A model generated the notes under the pieces. That model was not told the origin of the DNA and made no database searches. It was given only the letters and a program-made list of their open reading frames with translations. Shown here piece by piece: positions 54,293-62,621 of a DNA stretch of 64,000 nucleotides. A program made the translations under genes and the position numbers. The stretch is from Caecitellus pseudoparvulus (Eukaryota; Bigyra: Bicosoecida), in the NCBI GenBank assembly GCA_965644315.1, contig CBFFRQ010000078.1, positions 310,001 through 374,000 of the forward strand, written 5' to 3'. Positions within the stretch are counted from its first letter, which is position 1, and every line of letters begins with the position of its first letter.

Positions 54293-56158
54293 ATGAACAC
54301 AAGGAGCAATTTAGCCGGAAGGAGACAAGCCACCCCCCACGGCAGGCCTGCTCTTCCTGGCGTGGCGCCAGTCAGGCCCGCTCCGCTTCGAGTTGAGTTG
54401 GCAGCCTTCCGAAGGCGCTTCCCGGACATGTCCAGCCAAAGCAGCTGGACAGCCCAGCGCTTGCTGCGGGGCGCGTATGCCGCAGGGTGCATGCTTTTTG
54501 TGACATGTGCTGTGATTTCGGGGTTAGTGTTGCAGCCAGTGGCCCTCAGTCGTCGGGTCATGCTGCCTGGCGACACGGCGTGCGGTGACGGAGGGCAGCT
54601 GCCGTCCAGCGTTTCGACAGCGTTGCGCGAGGTGACTGGCTACAGCGATCTGACCTGTGCTTGTGGGCACGTGTCATTGCACGCGCAAGATGCCCCAAGC
54701 AGCCCAAACAAGACTCGAATTATCCTGCCAGAGGCGTCCACTGGGGGAAAGCGCCTGCTGTACGGGTGGCTGAGCTCCACAAGTCAGCTGGTGGCACAAA
54801 GCACGCCAGTGACCCTGGTCGCTGACTTGCCGAGCGGCTCAGCCGCGGTCCTGGACACGGTCACTGGGCCAGGCATGGCTGCTTCCTGCTCCTTTACCCA
54901 GTGGCCGTTATTGCTGACCTATCTGCCCGCTGGTGCGCAAGGCACGATTGACGCGTATGCCCTGGGGACTGATGGGGGTGTTGCCGCTGGCGTCTGGGCT
55001 TGCAGCACTGGACAGGCCACTGCCAGCGCCCCAGACCCCAGCGCTGCGTGGCTGTGGGATGCGCTGGATGCCCCTGACTGCGTTGCGGAGCGCAAGAGTC
55101 ACTCAGTGCTCCTGGACGCCCTCGCCCTAGGCGCATCCCTCGTCGCGACGTTTCTGTCTGCCATGCGACGGGAACACAAGGCGGGTCGCAGGGCAGCTGC
55201 GGCGCGCCAGGAGCGTGCTGCAGCCACAGCAGGCGGTGCAGACAGCTACAGCGCTGTGCCCACTGCTCTGGCCTCTCGTCCTGCGCTCATTGTTGCCCTG
55301 GTGCTGCTGGCCGTGAACACGGTGAATGGTGGGTTGGCGCTGGGAAAGCTCGCCAACCAGCCCCTGCGCTGCGCGGGGCCAGGGGCGGCAGCCCAGTGGA
55401 ATGAGTGGGTTGCTGCGATTGCTTCTTCCAGCCTCATCGTCAGCGTGGTGGGCATCGGCATGGGCATCGCGGCGCTGTCGGCGCACTTCAGCGACATGGA
55501 GGCGCTGTCCAAGCACACCGCCACTGTCGCAGGCGTGTTGGGGGGGCTGCTCTTGCTGGTCCTGCTGCCACACTTGCTGTCTGGTGCCGTCGTGTTCATC
55601 GGCGTGTGGATGTTCAATGCGATCGCACTGCTGCTGGTGCTGCTGGTGGCGGCGGGGTGCCTTGCAGTGCTGGCGCTCGGGGTGTGGAAGCTGTGGCGGC
55701 TTTGTCGCCCCCCTGCAGACACCGCCCCGGAACAGGGCGGCCTCACGACCACGGCAGCATTGCAGCGTGTGCTCTTGGCCATGTCTGCGCTGTCCGTCGG
55801 TGTGTGGGTGGCTGCTCTGCCCCAGTTGGCGGCGGTGCGACTGCGTTTCGGCATGGAGGACACGCTGTGCCACGGGGTGGAGGGCGCCATCGAGGACACG
55901 TACAAGGAGGCCTTTCCATGGGACTTTGCGACCCTGGCGTTCCCGAACCCCATACCGGCCATCCTGTCCCTGAATGTCGGTTTTGCGGCGGTGATCTCGT
56001 TCCTGTCGCAGAACGCGGCGGGGTGTGTGGCCGTGGGAGTGGCGGTGGGTACGCTGTGTGCCTGTGCAGCGGCGCGCAGACACAGCCAGGCCCAGCCGAC
56101 GCCCCCAGCTACCGAGATGTCAGCACCCTCCAAACCTTCCCAGCCAGCAACAGCCTGA
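54293..56158 (+). CDS. Polytopic membrane protein of unknown family
   Basis: Single exon from ATG 54293 to 56158, 621 residues. The frame extends upstream only to a TTG, so the ATG is chosen. A basic N-terminus precedes TM1 (AGCMLFVTCAVISGLVLQPV). A ~190-residue extracytosolic region has Cys pairs (LTCACG, ACSTG) and an NKT glycosylation site. Then come hydrophobic segments near LLDALALGASLVATFL, ALIVALVLLAVNTV, ASSSLIVSVVGIGMGIAAL, VLGGLLLLVLLPHLL, FNAIALLLVLLVAAGCLAV, LLAMSALSVGVWVAALPQL and GCVAVGVAVGTLCACAAA, about eight in all. The C-terminal tail is short and Pro/Ser/Thr-rich. No transporter, channel or receptor signature is evident. It shares a ~260-bp divergent promoter region with PGK. 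AATGTA occurs about 67 nt after the stop. Confidence 0.72.
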   Translation: MNTRSNLAGRRQATPHGRPALPGVAPVRPAPLRVELAAFRRRFPDMSSQSSWTAQRLLRGAYAAGCMLFVTCAVISGLVLQPVALSRRVMLPGDTACGDGGQLPSSVSTALREVTGYSDLTCACGHVSLHAQDAPSSPNKTRIILPEASTGGKRLLYGWLSSTSQLVAQSTPVTLVADLPSGSAAVLDTVTGPGMAASCSFTQWPLLLTYLPAGAQGTIDAYALGTDGGVAAGVWACSTGQATASAPDPSAAWLWDALDAPDCVAERKSHSVLLDALALGASLVATFLSAMRREHKAGRRAAAARQERAAATAGGADSYSAVPTALASRPALIVALVLLAVNTVNGGLALGKLANQPLRCAGPGAAAQWNEWVAAIASSSLIVSVVGIGMGIAALSAHFSDMEALSKHTATVAGVLGGLLLLVLLPHLLSGAVVFIGVWMFNAIALLLVLLVAAGCLAVLALGVWKLWRLCRPPADTAPEQGGLTTTAALQRVLLAMSALSVGVWVAALPQLAAVRLRFGMEDTLCHGVEGAIEDTYKEAFPWDFATLAFPNPIPAILSLNVGFAAVISFLSQNAAGCVAVGVAVGTLCACAAARRHSQAQPTPPATEMSAPSKPSQPATA

Positions 56159-56220
56159 GCCCCCCCCTCTCCAGCGTGACTGCGTGCCCACGCCAGCAAT
56201 AGCTCGGCTCCGGCTGCAGA

Positions 56221-57293
56221 CTAGAGAATGTATTCGCAAATGTGCAGCGCCAGATCCCCGGGCAGCCTCTGCAACAACCTGGCGGCTGCAGCTACTGGAC
56301 ATGACCCTTGCCTTTGCACCGCATGTGCGTCGCGCAGTAGCTTCTGGCGTCCCCAATGTCGCAAGGAGACGCTGTGTTGTGGGGCGCAGGCTTGAGAGTA
56401 GGTCCCGCTGCTGCCGAGGCAGAGGAACGCCGACGCCGCAGAGCAGGCGCTGGGCTTCGCATGTGCACTGGAAACACTCGACTGGGAGTCCTCGGGGGCC
56501 TCCCTGTGAGTGGCAGCTGCGACAGTGCGGCCAGAGCGTCCTGAGCCCAATAGCGGCAGAAGGAGTGTCCAGCTGCCGCGGCTGAGAAGGGCGATGGAGA
56601 TGTCCCAACGCCGAGCAGCTTGCGCCCACTGCAGTGGAGTACTTCGCTCCCATTCGCCCTGACGTGGCGTGTCGGGGCTGGCCCCTGCACGCAGAAGGAG
56701 CTGCACCATGTCTAGGTCACCTGCACGAACCGCAAGCAACAGCGGCGTGAATCCCCCTCCATCTGTCGCGTTCAGGACGCCCGCTGTGGCAGCCACCTCC
56801 GCAAGGCGGGCTGCAACAGCGTGGTGTCGAAGGGAGAACGGCGTGGAGCATGCGACGTGCAGCGGCGTGCTCCCCATCTGTGATGAAGTGCAGTGGGAGT
56901 TCAGGGTTTGGGCCGGTGACCTGGCCCGGGCGCATTGCGGTGCACGCACAGCGTTTCGGCTGCAGACGCTGGCATTGACAGCAAGCAGGCAATCAACAAC
57001 TTTCACGTTCCCATGTGCGCTTGCAAGGTGCAGGGGGGTGGCTTGGGAGATCTGCGAGGGGTGGTCGAGGGGTCGCGTGCCCACCTCGCGAACGTCGACG
57101 TGACGCAGCTGGCGCTCACACTGTGCTCCACGCAGGCGGCGGCATCGCGCCCAACGGCTGTGAGAATGAGTTCAACCGTCCTTTCGTCGCCCATGCGGCA
57201 TGCGATGCACAGCGACCGCTGCGCGGCAGCGAGCATGCCGTTGCTGTGGCCGCCGCTCGTGGCGCCGCGTGCTGCGCTGTGCTGCAGCCACAT
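56221..57293 (-). CDS. Ankyrin-repeat protein
   Basis: Exons 57293-57120, 57051-56950 and 56877-56221 give 310 residues. Ankyrin repeats are visible: AAAQRSLCIACRMGDERTVE, ATPLHLASAHGNVKVVDCLL, GSTPLHVACSTP, GFTPLLLAVRAGDLDMVQLL and STPLQWAQAARRWDISIALL. The long C-terminal part after the repeats is low-complexity, ending RLLQRLPGDLALHICEYIL. That ending resembles the LP-L--I--Y block of F-box or SOCS-box tails, so an E3-ligase adaptor role is possible but weakly supported. The exon 1/2 junction falls between repeats and the phases agree. No signal peptide is seen. No AATGCA lies close to the stop. Confidence 0.82.
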
Positions 57294-57411
57294 GTCTAGG
57301 GAATGTGCATGGAATGCTATACAGTCGAAAGGCGTAGTGTGTGATCGTGAAATTTGGGTTTTGATGCGGGCATGGGCGTTGCAAATGCAGACAGCAGTGC
57401 ATTCGGCCGGG

Positions 57412-59510
57412 TCAACTTGAGGCTGTGCGCGTGACCACGCCCATGATCATGGTGCGGATTTTTTCGTCGTTCTTGGCGATGGTGGCCCGGATGGCGGTGA
57501 TGCGCCGGGACATCTCACGGCACTGCTCCTCTGCCACCAGCAGGCGCTTCTGGTAGGGAGCCAGCGCGTCTCGAGTCGTGCGCAGGGCACCTCCCATGCT
57601 GTCCACGTGCCTCTTGCGCTGGCCGCGCCACTGGGCAAGCTCAGCCTTCATCTCATCCAAGTCTTGCCCAACGTACTCCATGCTCTTGCCCAGAGGGTTT
57701 GTGCTCTGTACCAGGCGCTGGATGGCCTTGCGCAAGTCCTGCACGTCAGCAGTGCCGAAGGAGCCCTCCCCCGCGCGGCGTGAAATGCGGCCGAACCGAA
57801 TGCTGCCATCCTCCGCCTCCTTGCCGTCCCCGCCATCGCCCATGTCCGCCAGGATCTCCTTCGTGAGGCGGCCAGCTCCACCGCGACTGGGGTCGGCGGA
57901 GCCCCCCCCGAATACCCCTGCCTCCCCCGCCACCTCCTCGTCACTGTCACCACCGTCATCCCCCTCTGTCATCAGCCCCTTGGGCGCCGCGGTGGACACC
58001 GTGCCGTCCACCCTAGCGCCGGGCCCCGAGGCAGTGATGGTGCTGCCCCCTTCCTTCACCTTAGGGGGGCGGCGCCGGGCGGTGCTGGGGCGGATGGAGC
58101 GGGGTCCGGTGGGGGCGCCGGTATCCGGCGCAACCTCTGGCGCCAGCGCCTCAGAACCACCGGCGAAGGCACCGGCAAAGCTGCCAGCAGGCTCCCCAGT
58201 GCCGCCTTCGTCTGTCTTACCACCCCACTCTGTCGGCGCTGGAGCTGGTGCTGGAGCTGGTGCTGGAGTGGGCGCTGGCGCTGGTGCTGGCGCCGGTGCT
58301 GCTTGGGGCTGGGGGGTGCCGGCACCGGGGTAGGAGGTGGCCTGGCGCTCCCCTGCATGCACTGCCGCAACGGCTGCCGCGCCGTTGCCTCGCTGGGCGG
58401 CAATGCCGAGCAACTGCAGCAACACATTGGTGTCTGCACACTCCTTGCCAGCCATGATGTTGGTGGGGCTGGCGGGGATGAAGGTGCGGAGATCCAGCGC
58501 CACGGCGTTGATGAAGAGGTCCAAGAACACGGCCTTGTTCTCCTTCACCTTCACGGAGGAAGAGGAGGCCAGCTCAGGCGGCAGGAGGCCCGCCCCCCAC
58601 CCTGTGGCGTCCTGCACGGCGCTGAGCACATCGTGGAGGAAGCGCAGGGGGGGGCGGCCCAGCAGCTTGTCTGAGAGCTTGGGCTTGGAGATGAGGGGCT
58701 GCAGGATCTCCTGTGTCCGCCCCACGCTGCCATCGGCGCCGAAGGCCGACGGCGGCTGGAAGGCGTCGCCACTCCCTCCAGCAGCGGCGTCGGCAGGTTC
58801 AGCCATCTTGCCGCCACCGCCGTCGTCACTGCTTCGGGGGGCAGGGGCAGGCGCAGGAGGGTGGTGAGGGCGCTCTCGTGCAGGCTCAGGAGCTGGTTCA
58901 GCTTCCTTGCCATCTGATGCCTGTGGTTGGGGGGCGAGCGTGGGGCGGTTGGAGGGAGGCAGCGTTTCTGCACAAGCAGCGCCTTCCACGCACCGATGTT
59001 GGGGCGGCTGCTGCGGGCGCTGGGGCCGCTGCGGCAGCAGAAGCCCCGCCACGCGAAGCAGCTCCCTGTGCCAGACCGCGACACACCTTAGCCATTTGCT
59101 GCGGGGAGCGAGGCGAGGGCGGGGACGGGGTCGTGCGTGCAGCCTGGCGTTTCAGTCGGCGTTACGGCACACACCTGCAGCATGGCATTGGTCAGCTCAG
59201 GCTCCTTGCCGGCCATGATGGACTTGATGGAAGCCTGCACAGGCTCGCCACTCATGTCTGTGACGTAGCCAATGAGCTTCTTCAAGTACGCTGCCTTGGT
59301 GTCCTTGCTGGCATTCATTGCCTTGGAGTTCAGCTCATCGCCCACAAACACGCCTTCCGCGAAGCCACAGGCGGCAGTCAAGGCCGAGACGATGTCATGC
59401 AGGAAACGGAAGGGAGGCTTGCTCAGCAGCTTGTCAGATAGCTTGGGCTTGCTGAAGAACTGACCCAGTTCCGAGCGCGTTTCGGCGACGATGCTGCTCA
59501 GGTCAGCCAT
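57412..59510 (-). CDS. IFT54: IFT54/TRAF3IP1 with duplicated N-terminal CH-like domain
   Basis: Intraflagellar transport complex B protein that in known systems binds IFT20 and tubulin. Exons 59510-59175, 59098-59087 (a 12-nt exon) and 59028-57412 give 654 residues. The first CH-like domain (residues ~1-115) has SKPKLSDKLLSKPPFRFLHD and SIMAGKEPELTNAMLQ. A second copy at ~215-330 has ISKPKLSDKLLGRPPLRFLHD and NIMAGKECADTNVLLQL. Known IFT54 proteins have one. An Ala/Pro-rich linker (repeated AP) and acidic region follow. The C-terminal coiled coil VQDLRKAIQRLVQSTNPLGK, SMEYVGQDLDEMKAELAQW and IAKNDEKIRTMIMG matches the IFT20-binding part of TRAF3IP1. AATGCA lies 9 nt after the stop. The 12-nt exon is supported by phase and splice signals on both sides. 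Confidence 0.9.
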
Positions 59511-59660
59511 GGTGGCTCTGTGGTGACGTGCCTGAGCTGGGCAGTGCCCAAGCTGAGGGGCGCGAGGTGTGTGCGCCAGGGCAGGTCAGCCCGTGGCCGT
59601 AAGCATCGCGGGGTGGTTGCATTTTGCCTGGTTTGCCGCCTGGCTCGGGCGCCCCGCTCG

Positions 59661-60966
59661 TCACATCAGCACCAGCCACCCGTCACCTGCTTCCTTCCAC
59701 GCGACACGCACCTGCACATCGCCTACATCTGCCGCCGCAGCAGCAGCCTGGGTGGCCGTTGCTGCGCTCCGGCTTTCTGGCTGCAGCACCTTGAGCGTTC
59801 CCGTGCAGTGCCCTGCCAGCTGCACATCAGCAGGCCAGCCGCCTTTGGCCGTCCACTGCGTCAAGGCAGAGCAGTGGGCAGTCGCGTCGACCTGGCACTC
59901 GACTACACTCGTCGTGACAGCCGCCAATGCAGCGCCAATGTCGCTCACTTGCTGTGACGCAGTGGGCATCGCGGCGGTGGGCGAGGTCGCGCCTGTGCTG
60001 CGTTTCACCTGGGCTGCAGGTGACTCGACGGCCAGCACTGCCCTGCGCGCCACGTGGCGTGCACTGCCCCCAGCATGCTGTACTGGTGTTGTGGGTGACT
60101 CATGTTGCGCAGTGAAGGGGGAGAAACGCCTGGGGCTGGTGGCAGATGCATGCGGAGAGGGGGAAGGTGGCGAGCCTTCTGGTGCTGTGTGTGGGTTGCC
60201 AATCGAGCTTGCCGACGCCGACTCCAGAGCCGTGCCAAGCAGCAGCACCGCTGTGCGAGCCAACTGCAGGAGGCGCAGCGGGACCGGTGCTTGGAAGGCA
60301 TCCCCCACAGGCGAGCTGCGAGGCGGGGCGGGTTGCGTTGCGTTTCGGCAACGTTTCGCATGGCAGCGGCACCCACGAGTTTGAGAGGCGCAGCAGGCCT
60401 GGAAGGTCCCACAGCGCGAGGACAAATGGGAGGGTCAAGTGCTCATGTGCTCTGTGAAGGTGTGCCAGGAAGTCCCTGGCCTCAGTCAGCGATGAGACGG
60501 TCCTGCGGCAGCGCAGCAGGGAAGAGCGTTGCCAGCCAAGCCAGCCAAAGCGCCAGCAAGTGCGCGTGCCTACCGGATGCCGACGTTCCGTGCCACCCTT
60601 CGTGGCAGGGGAGCAGGCTCTATCGTCGGTGGGTCCATGTACTCCACGAGGCGGGGTGCCGTGGCGATGTGCATGTCGGCAGCGCTGCCTGTCGGCGCGA
60701 GAATGATTGCCGAGCCGCCTTCTGCCGCAGCTGCTGCGCAGTGTCGAAGAAGCAGTTGTTGGCGAAGCCTGCAGTGGGAGGCAGTGCCGTGTCCCCGAAA
60801 AGGTGCACATGAGGGGAGTTCTCGGGCAGATGTGCCGCCTGCAGTGCACGCACCATGTGTTTTCGGCTGTGTGGAGGATGCACGGTGCCGGCGTGTCGCC
60901 AGCTTCCGCAAGTTGACTCCACACACTGCCGCGGGGAGGGCAGGGGGGCGGCGGGGATGAGCTCAT
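59661..60966 (-). CDS. Uncharacterised protein, possibly SWSAP1-like degenerate RecA-fold protein
   Basis: Exons 60966-60854, 60768-60574, 60502-60377 and 60315-59661 sum to exactly 363 codons, 362 residues, with introns of 85, 71 and 61 nt. The start PCILHTAENTWLRQQLLLRH could be a decayed Walker A strand-loop-helix. GGSAIILAP and LPFVLALWDLPGLLRL (after TVSSLTEARDFLAHLHRAH) would be later core strands. The C-terminal DVGDVQVRVAWKEAGDGWLV resembles the closing strands of SWSAP1, the RAD51-paralog-like partner of ZSWIM7 in recombination. The P-loop Gly and Lys are absent, so ATP binding is doubtful. A Ser/Pro/Ala-rich insert occupies 60070-60180. This is a structural guess from spacing. TGCATT at 59618-59623 reads AATGCA in the sense direction 38 nt after the stop, supporting the gene model. 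Confidence 0.55.
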
Positions 60967-61089
60967 GGTAGACGCAGAATGCACCCTGTTCCAGTAAGCG
61001 TTGGTGGCCAAGCACAACGCATCGGGTGGTGCCGTGCATTGTTTTGGAAGTGTGGCGGCCGCAACACTGCCACCGCAGCACGGCAGGCG

Positions 61090-62440
61090 TCACACATCCT
61101 GCTGCCCAGGCTCACCGCCCACCTTCAGGCGGGCATCCTGGTCCACGTTCCCGCCGAGGAGCGTGTCTCGCTCCTGCTGTGTGCTGGGGCTGTGGCTTGC
61201 CGCTTTGCTGGTGGCCGTGGAGCCTGACTTGCCTGACAGCTTGGCGTAGGTGTACAGAGCTGAGCCGGTGAAGGAGGTGGCGAGGCCGCCGACTGTGTAG
61301 GCTGTGGCGACGAATCCAGGGAAGAGGGCAGCCCCCACGAAGGTGCTGATGACGTCTTTCACATTGCCCGTCACAGACGTCACGACTGGGCTGTTCGTGG
61401 TGGTGCACCAGAACACGGCAAACGTCATGATGACGCCCAGGCTGGAGGCTGCCACGACGGCGATGGCCAGGGAGATGGAGTACCGCTCGTAGGCGGCGAG
61501 GTACTGCACTTCCCCAAAGATCACCATGCACAGCAAGGACAGTGGCAGCGCCACGAGGCTGTTGTAGTACACCATGCCGAAGCCCTTCACGTTGTGTTCG
61601 TCGCTGAAGCGCTTGGCGATGTTCAATTGCACTGTGTGGGGGCGGGGGGGGCATGCGGGGGCGCGGCCCAGCTCCCGCGCCACGGCTGCTGCAACGCACC
61701 AGCTGTGATGGCGTTGTTGAAGAGGGTGAAGACGAAGCCCAGCACTTCCGTCGCAAAGGTCTGCATGCCAGCGATGATGGCACCTGCCCCGATGAGTGCC
61801 ACGGACAACCTGCGTGGGCGGGGGCGGCGCGTGCCGCACGGTGGCAGGGCTGTGCCGTTGGGAGGTGCGATGCTTACATGGCCAGGCCACTTGGCTGGTT
61901 GCCGAGGATGGCCCACTCAGCAGCCATGGTGAAGATGGTGGTGGTGCGGCGCACGGCCAGGAACATGGGCACGTTGACTAGTCGCAGACCCAGGAAGCCC
62001 ACGGCGATGTTGCTGACGAACAGTGTGCCGGGCAGCAGTGCACTGCGGAGGGGGTGGCATTCGATTTCCGCAGCACGTGCACGGGCTGCAAGTGGCTCCC
62101 CCCGCACCTTTTCAGGACGCGCATGCTAAATGGAGGCACGTAGAACGCCTTGGATGAAGAGAGAAACCTCTGCACGTAAAGTCAGGGGTTGAGCAAGCTT
62201 GGGGCGTGAGATGCTGGTCCGGTTCTGGCTCTGTCACGCCAGGCTCACCTGGGCGAAGCTTGTGAACAGCAGCGCCACGAACGTCTGCCCCGCCAGCAGG
62301 GTGAAAGGGGCCTTGAAGTCGAAGGAGGAGAGGACCCCCTTGTACATCATGGAAATCACCATGCTGCAGCTGGCGTACAGCAGCAGCGACGCCAGCTTCT
62401 CAGCTGACGTCGCTTCGCCATGCTGCGCAGCAGACCCCAT
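61090..62440 (-). CDS. Nucleotide-sugar transporter, SLC35D-like (DMT superfamily)
   Basis: Golgi/ER antiporter exchanging a nucleotide sugar for a nucleoside monophosphate. Five exons, 62440-62249, 62169-62108, 62042-61878, 61809-61700 and 61631-61090, total 357 codons (356 residues), typical for the family. It has about ten membrane segments. Family landmarks: YKGVLSSFDFKAPFTLLAGQ in TM1-2, GLRLVNVPMFLAVRRTTTIF, GAGAIIAGMQTFA, FTLFNNAITAVQLNIAKRF, GMVYYNSLVALPLSLL, and TTNSPVVTSVTGNVKDVIST followed by GSALYTYAK in the last segments. NVPMF-RRT is typical of SLC35D and GDP-mannose-type transporters; the substrate cannot be told. One donor is GTAAGC, unusual in this window. The hydrophilic C-terminus is probably cytosolic. 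AATGCA lies about 50 nt after the stop. Confidence 0.9.
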
Positions 62441-62621
62441 GCTGCACCAGCTCTGGCCGCAGTGCGGGGAGGCAAGCAAAACTCCACTGCGGGAAGCGCA
62501 CACACTGGGAAGCGGGAGTATCGTGCAACGCGTGCGCTTGATTGTGCTCCTGCGTCCGTGCACGCGACGCGACTTTGCGTCCGGTGGTCAGCACAGGGGG
62601 GCTCCACGCCAGTACACGGCC
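62441..62621. promoter_or_regulatory. Short divergent promoter region
   Basis: 181 bases separate the start codons of the sugar transporter (-) and the SPFH gene (+), so both promoters must fit here. No known element is recognised. Confidence 0.4.

Noticed and set aside
58968-58993. 26-nt intron in IFT54 between GTGCGT and GTGCAG
   Set aside because: Too short for this organism's introns, and the continuous frame from 59028 already joins in phase.
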